Shown here: positions 44,617 through 53,053 of the stretch, piece after piece
How the letters are laid out: each line of letters opens with the position of its first letter
How positions within the stretch are numbered: position 1 is the first letter of the stretch
Assembly: GCA_003510135.1 (NCBI GenBank)
Contig: DOKY01000021.1
Coordinates: 5,883 to 69,882 of the forward strand
Source: Pseudothermotoga sp.
GTDB taxonomy: Bacteria; Thermotogota; Thermotogae; Thermotogales; DSM-5069
Length of the DNA: 64,000 nucleotides
Reading direction: 5' to 3'
Program-made: the position numbers and the translations under genes
The notes under the pieces: model-generated
Databases searched by the model: none
The model's input: the letters and a program-made list of their open reading frames with translations, nothing else
What the model was told of the DNA's origin: nothing

Positions 44617-45663
44617 GTGAGAGTGCTCAAGAAGGAGATATCAGAATTCTTCCAAGCACCGTTTGCCGATGACACGATTTCACTTCGAAATATCCATTCG
44701 AAGAACGCCGTGATACTGAAACTGAAAGGAAATGGTGAACAACGATTTGAGATTCTGAGATGTGAACGGGTTTCATGCTGGTCTTTCGCACAGCGAGCCC
44801 TGAGGCACATCTTCATAGAGGGCAACACGCTCGCTGGTTTTACGGGTTTTGAGGAAATTCAGATCGAAGAAGAGGCCGGACATGTGTATGCTTTTGGAAA
44901 ACCTCTCTATGAAGCTTCCGTCGTAATCGTTCGAGGTTCCGGCAGACTCAATTCACTCAAGAGTTTTTACGAATTACTTTGGAATTGCTGTGGCTTTTCA
45001 ACAAAGATGCCAAGATCCTTACTGATGGGGGATTCCTTCAATGAGACTCTCGATCGCCGGGATGCTCTGCTTGTACTTTCTTCCAAGAGCGAAGCAAAGG
45101 TGAAAGATCTGCTGGAAAAGGGTGTTCGAGTTGCATTGCATGTCGAGAACGAGCGTGAGCTGGACATTTTCTACAGATCAGGAGTTCGAAGCTTCATTCT
45201 GAGCGATTTCAAGAATGAATATCGTGAAAGATATGCCGACTGTTTCTTCATCTTGCAAGAAGGTGACGTTGCTTCAGCTATCGGGAAGGTCGACGGACTG
45301 ATCGTCGATATCAAAGAATTCTCGCTCGAGGAGATCGTCCTTGCCGGCCTGGTGAATCGTTTGTTACCTCTGTACGTGTCTGCGGAAGGTGTAGATTCGA
45401 AGTTGCTGGATGTGCTTGGCTTCGGTGCAATTGGCTGGCGGAGGTGTACGAATCCCGTCTTCACAAGAATCGAACAGAAACGATACGGGATATATGAAAT
45501 CTCTTACGTGAGTGAAACCAACGTCCCTGGACGTGTGCGAATCGACGTTTCGAAAGATTCTGTGGAATGGTTCTTCGAGCAAAGTGAGATCAGCTTGAAA
45601 AAACAAACGCTGGAGAGAGAAGATGGAAGATACTTTCACTTTTACCGGGAAGGGGTATCGTGA
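44617..45663 (+). CDS. Degenerate GH36 alpha-galactosidase-like protein, probably without activity
   Basis: A 348-residue protein in a fully open frame. Its end (YEI..VPGRVRIDVSK, SLKKQTLEREDGRYFHFY) closely resembles the C-terminus of the Thermotoga GH36 alpha-galactosidase as I remember it. The N-terminal half also follows that enzyme in outline (EILRCERV, GHVYAFGKPL, SFYELLWNCCG, GDSFNETLD). However, it is about 200 residues shorter, and neither catalytic aspartate context (KIDFLF and GPDTAP in the enzyme) is present. It sits directly before galT, where galA is expected. GTG 44617 has a GAGGTG site, and its stop overlaps the galT start, so it is probably still translated. Either a decaying gene or one reused for another role. 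Confidence 0.6.
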   Translation: MRVLKKEISEFFQAPFADDTISLRNIHSKNAVILKLKGNGEQRFEILRCERVSCWSFAQRALRHIFIEGNTLAGFTGFEEIQIEEEAGHVYAFGKPLYEASVVIVRGSGRLNSLKSFYELLWNCCGFSTKMPRSLLMGDSFNETLDRRDALLVLSSKSEAKVKDLLEKGVRVALHVENERELDIFYRSGVRSFILSDFKNEYRERYADCFFILQEGDVASAIGKVDGLIVDIKEFSLEEIVLAGLVNRLLPLYVSAEGVDSKLLDVLGFGAIGWRRCTNPVFTRIEQKRYGIYEISYVSETNVPGRVRIDVSKDSVEWFFEQSEISLKKQTLEREDGRYFHFYREGVS

Positions 45664-46622
45664 TGCTTGAGCTCAGGTACAATCCCCTTACAGACGAGTG
45701 GATCATCGTTTCTGCCGAGACGCAAAGAAGGCCGGTACAGCCTTCGCAGCAGAGCTGTCCCATATGTGTCGGTGGCGTTGAACTGCCTGAAGAGTACGAT
45801 CTGATCAGTTTCGAAAACAGATTTCCCGCATTGAAGCGGAATCCTCCAGACGTTTTATCAGAATCGGACATCTTCCTGAAAAAACGTTCCTTCGGCATCT
45901 GCGAAGTTGTGGTTTACACTTCCAGGCACGATGTTGCCCTGCCGGGGATGCCCTTAAGACAGATAGAGAAGCTCGTGGAAATGTGGGTTGACAGGACTGT
46001 AGAACTTTTCACTTATGATTTCGTCGAGTACGTGTTCATCTTCGAGAACAGAGGAAAGGAAGTCGGAGCGAGTCTCTCACATCCCCACGGTCAGATCTAC
46101 GCCTTTCCTTTCCTGCCCAGGCGAATCCTCGCGAAGGTCGAAGGCTTTTCAAAATGGCGAGATCAGAAAGGATCGTGCCCTGTGTGTGATGTCGTCGCCG
46201 AAGAAGTCAGACTCAAGAAGCGGATCGTTTTCGAGACCGATTCGTTCGTTTCACTCGTACCTTTCTACGCTCGCTTTCCCTTTGAGGTTCACGTTTATCC
46301 AAAAAGACACGTGACGAGCTTGCCAGAACTCACAACGCTGGAGAGAGCCGAACTGGCCAAACATCTTAAGATCATCACCCTGAAATATGATGGGCTTTAT
46401 GGTCAGGAGTTTCCCTACATGATGATGTTTTTCCAGGCACCAATGAAGAGGCTGGATGCAGAACTGTTTCATCTGCACATCGAGTTCAACCCACCCAAGA
46501 GGGATAAGGACAAGATCAAATGGATGGCGAGTGTGGAAACGGGTACCTGGGCGTTCATAAACCCTATGGTTCCGGAACAAGCGGCGGAAATGCTCAGGAG
46601 GGTCGAGGTGAGCGAACTGTGA
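45663..46622 (+). CDS. galT: Galactose-1-phosphate uridylyltransferase
   Basis: Exchanges UMP between UDP-glucose and galactose 1-phosphate in the Leloir pathway. The 319-residue protein starts with the typical LRYNPLTDEWIIVS. It has a C-x2-C type zinc pair (CPICVGG) and the nucleophile motif HPHGQIYAFPF near residues 140-150; the second half carries CPVCD and a HLHIEF run. ATG 45663 is preferred over the overlapping GTG 45660 because of spacing to AAGGGG. It overlaps galK by 4 bases. No galE is seen in the window. Confidence 0.95.
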   Translation: MLELRYNPLTDEWIIVSAETQRRPVQPSQQSCPICVGGVELPEEYDLISFENRFPALKRNPPDVLSESDIFLKKRSFGICEVVVYTSRHDVALPGMPLRQIEKLVEMWVDRTVELFTYDFVEYVFIFENRGKEVGASLSHPHGQIYAFPFLPRRILAKVEGFSKWRDQKGSCPVCDVVAEEVRLKKRIVFETDSFVSLVPFYARFPFEVHVYPKRHVTSLPELTTLERAELAKHLKIITLKYDGLYGQEFPYMMMFFQAPMKRLDAELFHLHIEFNPPKRDKDKIKWMASVETGTWAFINPMVPEQAAEMLRRVEVSEL

Positions 46623-47710
46623 CGGTGAAAGTCAGGGCTCCGGGACGTGTGAATATCATAGGAGAGCACACGGATTACAACGATGGTTTTGTCTTGCCTT
46701 TTGCCATCGACAGGTACGTCGAGGTCGAAGTGGGTCCATCTAAGAAGTTCGTGCTCACATCGAAGCTCTACAACCAGACAGTTGAGGTCGAGAAGAATCA
46801 GAGACGAGGAACCTGGACCGACTACGTCATGGGGGTTGTCTGGGCGCTCGAGCAGGCGGGCTATCGTGTGGAACCCTTCGAGATGCAAATAGACTCAACG
46901 CTTCCAACAGGCTCGGGACTCTCCAGCTCTGCGGCTCTGGAAGTCGCCAGCGCCGTTGCGATTGTCAAAATGATGAATCATAAGATCGAGCCGAAAGATC
47001 TGGTTCAGGTCTGTGTGAAAGCAGAGAGAGAGTTCGTTGGCGTACGCTGTGGTGTCATGGACCAGTTCACCGCGGTGTTTGCTAAGAAAGATCACGCCAT
47101 TTTGCTCGATACGATGACGATGGACTACGAATACGTTCCACTCAACTTGAACAACTACGAATTTGTGTTGATAGATTCGAACGTGAAACACGAACTTGCT
47201 TCTTCGGAGTACAACAAAAGAAGGACAGAGTGTGAGGCGATTCTCAAGGCATTGAACAAGCGATCTTTCAGAGAAATCACAGAGAAAGATCTCGCCGCAC
47301 TCGGACTGACGCTGCGAAAACGCGCCAGACACGTTTTGAGCGAGAATGAACGCGTCCTGAAGACGGTGAACGCGTTGAAAGAAGGGAGATTGCTTCTCGC
47401 AGGCTGTTTTCTTTACGAATCCCATGCAAGCTTGAGGGATCTTTACGAGGTTTCATGCGACGAGGTTGATTTCATCGTGGGCTTTTTGAAAGGCAGGGCC
47501 GGCGTCCTCGGTGCAAGGATCGTCGGTGGAGGCTTTGGAGGAAGCGTTCTTGCCCTGCTGAGAAAGGGTTACACGGAATTCAGCTTCGAAGAGCTCGATA
47601 TGGAGTACAGAAAGTTCTTCAACAGGAGCATAAAGGTTTTGCGCGTGAACAGCAGCGATGGGGTTCTGTTTTCTCACCTCATATCTTCTGAATTCGAGAG
47701 TGCGACCTGA
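46619..47710 (+). CDS. galK: Galactokinase
   Basis: Phosphorylates D-galactose at C1. The 363-residue GHMP kinase has the galactokinase signature GRVNIIGEHTDYNDGFVLP at the N-terminus, the ATP loop LPTGSGLSSSAALE near 100-113 and a GGGFGGSVLALL run near the end. The frame is open from 46520, but GTG 46619 (overlapping the galT stop, with GAGGTGA 7 bases upstream) gives the expected start. It overlaps the end of the convergent nucleoside permease gene by 32 bases. Confidence 0.95.
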   Translation: MTVKVRAPGRVNIIGEHTDYNDGFVLPFAIDRYVEVEVGPSKKFVLTSKLYNQTVEVEKNQRRGTWTDYVMGVVWALEQAGYRVEPFEMQIDSTLPTGSGLSSSAALEVASAVAIVKMMNHKIEPKDLVQVCVKAEREFVGVRCGVMDQFTAVFAKKDHAILLDTMTMDYEYVPLNLNNYEFVLIDSNVKHELASSEYNKRRTECEAILKALNKRSFREITEKDLAALGLTLRKRARHVLSENERVLKTVNALKEGRLLLAGCFLYESHASLRDLYEVSCDEVDFIVGFLKGRAGVLGARIVGGGFGGSVLALLRKGYTEFSFEELDMEYRKFFNRSIKVLRVNSSDGVLFSHLISSEFESAT

Positions 47711-48605
47711 CACGTGTTCTTGCGTAGATTATCAGTACTACCAACGTGAGAATGAACGGTATCATGTTGGTTATTTCGGATGGTATTCTCAAAGACTGCA
47801 AAGTAAAACCTGTCGCTTCTGCGATTCCGAAGAGCAAAGCACCGAGTGCACCGAGAATCGCAGAGTTTCCACCCAGTGCTTGAGCCGCCAGGGCGATGAA
47901 GCCCCTTCCACTGGTCATGTCGCGCGCGAACCAGGAAACATAACCCATCGAAAGGAATGCCCCAGCGAAGCCTGCAAAAACACCGCTGAGCAACAGCGAG
48001 AGATACTTCACGCGCAACACCGAAACACCCACGGATGTGGCGGCGTCCGGATTCTCCCCAACTGCTCTCATGCGCATACCCAAAGGTGTCTTTCTGATTA
48101 GATAGTCCACAAGAAAGATCGAGATCAGAGCAAGGTACGTCAGAGCGTTGTGGTTGTTCAAGACTTTTCCCAAGAAAGGTATATCCCTCAACAACGGTAT
48201 GTCGAGTCTGGGAATCGGCTGGCTACCCAGAGAGGCAGACGTTCCCTTCTCTCCAGTGAGTGCGAAAAGCATGAACACGGTGAAACCTGATCCGAACAAA
48301 TTCAAAGCCACACCAGCGATCACTAAGTTCACTCTGAGTTTCAGGTGCGAGAATGCGAGAAGAAGAGACATCGCCATAGCGCTTGCAACACCGGCGACGA
48401 GTCCTATCCAGGGGTTCTTCACGAAGGCACCAACCACGTTACCCCAGAACGCAGCCATCAGCATCATACCCTCGATGCCTATGTTTATAGAACCCGAGAT
48501 CGAACTGACCAGCGCAGCCATTACAGCGAACAGAAGAGGGGTTGAGACCCTGAGCACGCTATACCAGAAGGCGGGATCTATGAAATTCTGAAAGAAATTA
48601 CTCAC
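47679..48605 (-). CDS. Nucleoside-type ABC transporter permease (second)
   Basis: A 308-residue permease of the BMP-linked family (YufQ/NupQ type), with about nine hydrophobic segments. ISGSINIGIEGMMLM near the start and MGYVSWFARDMTSGRGFIA are the family's typical runs. It overlaps the partner permease by 8 bases and ends in a 32-base tail-to-tail overlap with galK. It is the last gene of the leftward operon that begins with the MoaA-nucleoside hydrolase chimera and uridine phosphorylase. Confidence 0.9.
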   Translation of the reverse strand: MSNFFQNFIDPAFWYSVLRVSTPLLFAVMAALVSSISGSINIGIEGMMLMAAFWGNVVGAFVKNPWIGLVAGVASAMAMSLLLAFSHLKLRVNLVIAGVALNLFGSGFTVFMLFALTGEKGTSASLGSQPIPRLDIPLLRDIPFLGKVLNNHNALTYLALISIFLVDYLIRKTPLGMRMRAVGENPDAATSVGVSVLRVKYLSLLLSGVFAGFAGAFLSMGYVSWFARDMTSGRGFIALAAQALGGNSAILGALGALLFGIAEATGFTLQSLRIPSEITNMIPFILTLVVLIIYARTRVRSHSRIQKI

Positions 48606-49647
48606 CTTTCATCGCCTCTCTCTCGACGATTCTCTTCTTGAACCTTTCCAACAAGGCCTCCGCCGTCACGAGCAGGATCATAACACTCTGTATGACGATT
48701 ACGACCTCCGGCGCCAGACCCATCATCCTGCTCATGATGTTGGCTCCGACCCTCAAGTACGCTATGAAGAGCGCGCTCGGTATAACCAAAAAAGGGTTGT
48801 TCCTTGCCAGGATCGCTACGATGATTCCATCGAAACCATATCCGGGTAGAGATTGCCAGACGAACCTTCGGTACATGGCCGTGAGCTCGATTCCACCAGC
48901 TAAGCCGGCGAGTGCGCCGGCGAGTAACTGCACCCAGAACGTTGTCACCACGACGTTGATACCCGTGTAGAAACCGAACTTTTTGTTGGCACCGACCACG
49001 CGTATTTCATACCCATACTTCGTGAAGTAGAGAAGAAACCCGATCAAGATTGCTACAGAAACGGCGATGAAGAATCCACTGTTCAATCTGTAGCGGGTGA
49101 GTGTAGCGAGCCAGGCTGTCTGAGGAAAGCGATAGGAAACGAGTGCACCCGCTGCCTTGTCCCTGAAGTAGTTGTTCACCAGGAAAAGGACTAAAAGGTA
49201 AGCGATGTAATTCATCATCAAAGAGGACACCAGTTCACTAGCCTTCCACTTCGCCTTCAAAATCGCCGGTACGAAGGCCCAGATGGCTCCAAACAGTGCT
49301 GCCGTGAGCAGGGTAACGATCAAATGGAGCACAGATAATTGTGGAAACTCGAGAGCTGCCAGCATGGCACCGAACCCGCCGAAGAACAGACAGCCTTCAG
49401 CGCCAATGTTGAACACTCTGGCTTGGAAAACCAGTGAAAGTGCCAAACCTGTCATTATCAGTGGGACCGAGTTGTTCAGGAACTCCACGAACCTTCTCTG
49501 GCTCGATAGCGGTCCGTACAGGAACCACTTGAACGCCTCAGCTACATCCTTCGTGCTGAAGAGCAGAAAGACGTAGCCAATGAGCAGGGCGATGAGGATC
49601 GTCAGTGCCATCCTCACTAACTCCAGCAGTGCGAGCGATCTCTTCAT
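48598..49647 (-). CDS. Nucleoside-type ABC transporter permease (first)
   Basis: A 349-residue permease of the YufP/NupP type. The RVFNIGAEGCLFFGGFGAM run near residue 75 and the GYGFDGIIVAILARN run near 265 are characteristic of the BMP transporter family. It has about nine to ten predicted helices. Its start overlaps the ATPase stop by 4 bases and its end overlaps the other permease by 8, so the three are translated together. Confidence 0.9.
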   Translation of the reverse strand: MKRSLALLELVRMALTILIALLIGYVFLLFSTKDVAEAFKWFLYGPLSSQRRFVEFLNNSVPLIMTGLALSLVFQARVFNIGAEGCLFFGGFGAMLAALEFPQLSVLHLIVTLLTAALFGAIWAFVPAILKAKWKASELVSSLMMNYIAYLLVLFLVNNYFRDKAAGALVSYRFPQTAWLATLTRYRLNSGFFIAVSVAILIGFLLYFTKYGYEIRVVGANKKFGFYTGINVVVTTFWVQLLAGALAGLAGGIELTAMYRRFVWQSLPGYGFDGIIVAILARNNPFLVIPSALFIAYLRVGANIMSRMMGLAPEVVIVIQSVMILLVTAEALLERFKKRIVEREAMKGE

Positions 49648-51191
49648 AGAGTCAACAACTCCTTGAGTTCCTCCGGATTTTGCCTTTTTGTACCAAGCAT
49701 ATAGAAGCCGAGATCGGTTTCCGTGAGGTTCTCGTTCTGAAGATGCGCCACGATCTCACCTTTGTACAAAACCAAGATCCTGTCTGCTATTTGCAAAACT
49801 TCTTGCAGGTCTGTCGAAACGAGAAGCACGCCCCGACCTTCGTCCCTCATCTGCAACAACTTTTTACGTATGAACTCGCTCGACGCAACGTCGATGCCGT
49901 GTGTTGGCTGGTTCGCGATCACAACCTTGGGCTCGTTTGTCAACTCTCTCGCCACGACCACCTTTTGCATGTTACCACCGGAGAGCATCCTCACCAGAGT
50001 TGTTGGAGATTTCACCCTTATGGAAAATTCCTTGATCAACCTCCTGGCGAACTCGATAACGGATCTCTTTCTGTAGACAACACGTCCACTGAAAGGTTGT
50101 TGATCGTATCTATCGGAAATCATATTCTCGGCCACGCTCATATCTAAGGCGCTTCCTACTTCAATCCTGTCATCGGGGATGTGCGAAATTCCAAGCTGTC
50201 TCAGCTGCCAGGGTTTGGCGCCCAAAACGTTTTTTCCGCCAACCAGCATTTCGCCTGATGCGTTTTCTCGAAGTCCTGTGAGAATCTCAACCAGTTCTTT
50301 TTGCCCGTTTCCCTCCAGCCCAGCGATGGCCAGGATCTCGCCGGATCTCAGAACGAAAGATAAGTTCTTCAAGATATGCGCCCCATCCTCCCTGAAGTAG
50401 TTCAGGTTTTTCACCACGAGCAACGGTTCGCCGGGTACAGCCTTTACTCTGCTTATGTCGTACTCGAACTTCCTTCCGATCATCAGTTCCACGATCTGTG
50501 ACTCAGTGAGCTCTTCATTCCTGTAAGTACCAACAACACGTCCCTCACGCATGATCGTTATTCTGTCTGCGATCTGTTTGACTTCGTTCAGCTTGTGCGT
50601 GATGAAGATGATGGTGATGCCCTGCTGCGACAGATTTTTCAGGACCACAAACAGTTCATTCACTTCCTGCGGTGTCAAGACCGAAGAGGGCTCATCGAGT
50701 ATGAGTACCTTAGCACCACGTATGAGGGCTTTCATGATCTCGACTCTCTGCTTGACTCCCACTGGCAGGTCCATGACTTTCTCCCAGATGGGAAGTTCGA
50801 AATTCACTTTTTTCGCGTACTCGCTTATGATCTGTTCCATGCGTTTGAAGTCGAGCGAGAACAGATTCTTCTTTGGTTCGATTCCGAGCATGATGTTCTC
50901 CGCAACTGTAAAAGAAGGGACGAGCATGAAGTGCTGATGAACCATTCCTACGCCCAGCGCAATGGCATCGTGAGGGGAATTCAGCTGCGCGGGTTTCTCG
51001 AAGATTCTTATTTCACCGCTCGTTGGTTTCTCCATTCCAAAGAGGATCTTCATCAAGGTTGTCTTGCCGGCACCGTTTTCACCGACAACTGCGTGGATCT
51101 CACCAACCGCCGCAGAAAAATTCACATTCCTGTTCGCCACAACACCGTTTGGATAAACCTTTGTCACGTTGATCGCTTCTATCGCCTTCAT
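49644..51191 (-). CDS. Nucleoside-type ABC transporter ATPase with two nucleotide-binding domains
   Basis: A 515-residue peripheral ATPase. The first domain has Walker A GENGAGKTT and Walker B VLILDEPSS. The second has a degenerate Walker A (GLEGNGQKE) with signature LSGGNMQK and VVIANQPTHGID, the usual asymmetry of YufO/MglA-type tandem ATPases. The frame is open from 51236, but ATG 51191 has a GGAGG site 7 bases upstream and the natural MKAIEAINVTK start. A 9-bp hairpin separates it from the binding-protein gene. Confidence 0.92.
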   Translation of the reverse strand: MKAIEAINVTKVYPNGVVANRNVNFSAAVGEIHAVVGENGAGKTTLMKILFGMEKPTSGEIRIFEKPAQLNSPHDAIALGVGMVHQHFMLVPSFTVAENIMLGIEPKKNLFSLDFKRMEQIISEYAKKVNFELPIWEKVMDLPVGVKQRVEIMKALIRGAKVLILDEPSSVLTPQEVNELFVVLKNLSQQGITIIFITHKLNEVKQIADRITIMREGRVVGTYRNEELTESQIVELMIGRKFEYDISRVKAVPGEPLLVVKNLNYFREDGAHILKNLSFVLRSGEILAIAGLEGNGQKELVEILTGLRENASGEMLVGGKNVLGAKPWQLRQLGISHIPDDRIEVGSALDMSVAENMISDRYDQQPFSGRVVYRKRSVIEFARRLIKEFSIRVKSPTTLVRMLSGGNMQKVVVARELTNEPKVVIANQPTHGIDVASSEFIRKKLLQMRDEGRGVLLVSTDLQEVLQIADRILVLYKGEIVAHLQNENLTETDLGFYMLGTKRQNPEELKELLTL

Positions 51192-51208
51192 ATCGACGCC
51201 TCCAGAAG

Positions 51209-51231
51209 GTGGGAGCCGCGAAGGCTCCCAC
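51209..51231 (-). promoter_or_regulatory. Intercistronic hairpin between the BMP binding protein and ATPase genes
   Basis: A perfect 9-bp stem (GTGGGAGCC with GGCTCCCAC) and a 5-base loop, 5 bases after the binding-protein stop codon. No T-run follows. It is the third such hairpin behind a solute-binding-protein gene in this window. Confidence 0.6.
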
Positions 51232-51236
51232 TCCAA

Positions 51237-52301
51237 TCATGGACGAACGCTCGATCTGAGCTTGTTGAGCTCGTCGGTCGACATACCATAAGCGGTGCTG
51301 ACTTTGATTTCTCCTTTGAGTATCTTTTCTTCAATCTCCTTTATCTTCGCACGTATCTGCTCGGGCACAAGCTCCCTGTAGTATTTGTTGTCCGCCACTC
51401 CAACGCCACCTTCAGCGATACCAAGCGCCTCGGCCTGTCCGTACTTCAGTTTTCCTTCCAGATGCAGTTTCAGACCACGGAAGATCGAGATATCCACGTT
51501 CTTCATCATGGAGGTGACTATTCTCTTGGCGATTTCGATGTCTATATCCTCATAGATCAACGCTTGGTCAGAATCAACACCTATTGCCCACCTGTCAGCT
51601 TCCTTCGCGGCTTCGAGCAGGCCAACACCGGTGTTGCCTGCCACGTTGAAGATTATATCTGCACCCTGTCTGTACATAGCAAGACTGAGCTCCTTACCCT
51701 TCGCAGGATCGTTGAAGCTTCCGACGTACGAGATCAGGACCTTGATGTTCGGGTTGACGTACTTCGCACCTTCGATGTAGCCAACCAAGAAGTCGTTGAT
51801 CACGGGTATGTCCATTCCTCCAAGGAATCCTATGATCGGTTCCGGGTTGGTCTTTGGCATGCCGGAGGTCGTTATCAACGCAGCCAGAGCACCGACGAGG
51901 AAGGATCCCTCGTTCTGCTTGTAGAGTATGGAGTAAACGTTGTCCAGTCCAGGTTTGCTGTAGTCAACGGAGGTATCGAAGATGAAGTACTTCTTCTCCG
52001 GATACATTGGTGCAATCTCTTCGAGGATCTCCTGCATCTGCCAGGTTCCGACGATGATTATGTCGTAATCCTGATCTGAAAGATCCTCGAGGTACGGTCT
52101 CCATCTTTCTTGCTGATACCCCGCTTCGATGATTTTCGCCTCGATTCCCAGTTCTTTGATCGCCATCTGGATGCCTCTACCCGCGGAGTCGAAGAAAGAC
52201 TTGTCACCAAGTGTTCCGTTCAACAACAACGCGACCTTGAGCGGCCTTGCAAAGCTGAGCACGAACAACGTTGCCAGAAGTATCACCAGGAACTTCTTCA
52301 T
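51237..52301 (-). CDS. BMP-family solute-binding protein, probable nucleoside binder
   Basis: A 354-residue exported protein of the basic membrane protein (BMP/PnrA) family. A signal peptide of about 18 residues ends in a SFARP-type site; there is no lipobox cysteine, unlike the PnrA lipoproteins. Family runs include LLLNGTLGDKSFFDSAGRG at the mature start, QNEGSFLVGALAAL, GFLGGMDIPVINDF and AIGVDSDQ. PnrA-like proteins bind purine nucleosides; the uridine phosphorylase overlapping upstream by 4 bases supports a nucleoside ligand here. Confidence 0.9.
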   Translation of the reverse strand: MKKFLVILLATLFVLSFARPLKVALLLNGTLGDKSFFDSAGRGIQMAIKELGIEAKIIEAGYQQERWRPYLEDLSDQDYDIIIVGTWQMQEILEEIAPMYPEKKYFIFDTSVDYSKPGLDNVYSILYKQNEGSFLVGALAALITTSGMPKTNPEPIIGFLGGMDIPVINDFLVGYIEGAKYVNPNIKVLISYVGSFNDPAKGKELSLAMYRQGADIIFNVAGNTGVGLLEAAKEADRWAIGVDSDQALIYEDIDIEIAKRIVTSMMKNVDISIFRGLKLHLEGKLKYGQAEALGIAEGGVGVADNKYYRELVPEQIRAKIKEIEEKILKGEIKVSTAYGMSTDELNKLRSSVRP

Positions 52302-53053
52302 AAACCAGCACCTCCCTCTATGAGAATTTCGATGGCTTTCACGGCGATCTGGATCGACTTCTCCAGGCCTTCCTCGAACCTTGGACCAGCCTGGATGTAG
52401 CCGTCTTCCGAAAGTTCTTCTCTCACCGTTAGTACTGCTCCCGTCTTCAAACCCTTTATGCCTCCGACCACATAGAGCGCCCCGATCTCCATCTCGACAG
52501 CCAGAACACCAGCCTTAACGAGCAACTTTTCCATATGCCCGTGCCTTTCGGGATCGAAGTTTCTACCGTAATAGGAATCCGTGGAAGCAACGATGCCAAC
52601 GTGGTAACGATTCCCCACCAGTTGGGCTGCCTGCACCAAAGCGCTGACGACTCTAAAGTCTGCAATTGCGGGATACTCCGGCATGATGTACTGTGCTGTT
52701 GTTCCATCCAGGCGAACGGCTCCCGTTACGATGATACTGTCTCCAAGTTTGAGCTCCTTCTGGAACGCACCCGTCGTACCGACTCTGATGACCACCTTGG
52801 CGTTGGTCGTTGCGAGTTCTTCGATTCCTATCGCCATAGCGGGTGCGCCCATCCCCGTGGACATCACACTGACCTTTTTGTTCTTAACATAACCCGTGTA
52901 GGTCACATACTCCCTATTGTCGCCAACTTTCTTTGCGTCTGAGAAATACTTCGCGACACGCTCGACCCTTCCTCTGTCCCCGACCACGATGACAAATTCA
53001 CCGACATCTTCCGGGTTCACCCTGATGTGATACCTTGGATCCACCAAAGTCAT
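52298..53053 (-). CDS. Nucleoside phosphorylase, probable uridine phosphorylase
   Basis: Splits a nucleoside with phosphate to a base and (deoxy)ribose 1-phosphate. The 251-residue protein has the NP-I fold signatures: VVGDRGRVERV near 23, STGMGAPAMAIGIEEL near 65-80, RVGTTGAFQ near 91-99 and an AVEMEIGALY run near 187 for ribose binding. These fit the uridine phosphorylase subgroup rather than PNP, but the exact base is not certain. A GGGGAGGTAG site directly precedes the ATG. It is coupled to the BMP nucleoside transporter, so uptake and cleavage go together. Confidence 0.9.
   Translation of the reverse strand: MTLVDPRYHIRVNPEDVGEFVIVVGDRGRVERVAKYFSDAKKVGDNREYVTYTGYVKNKKVSVMSTGMGAPAMAIGIEELATTNAKVVIRVGTTGAFQKELKLGDSIIVTGAVRLDGTTAQYIMPEYPAIADFRVVSALVQAAQLVGNRYHVGIVASTDSYYGRNFDPERHGHMEKLLVKAGVLAVEMEIGALYVVGGIKGLKTGAVLTVREELSEDGYIQAGPRFEEGLEKSIQIAVKAIEILIEGGAGL

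Noticed and set aside
50595..52079. A 494-residue plus-strand open frame
   Set aside because: It is antisense to the BMP binding protein and ABC ATPase genes, has no family likeness and an implausible residue mix rich in His, Arg, Phe and Leu. The minus-strand genes explain the region fully.
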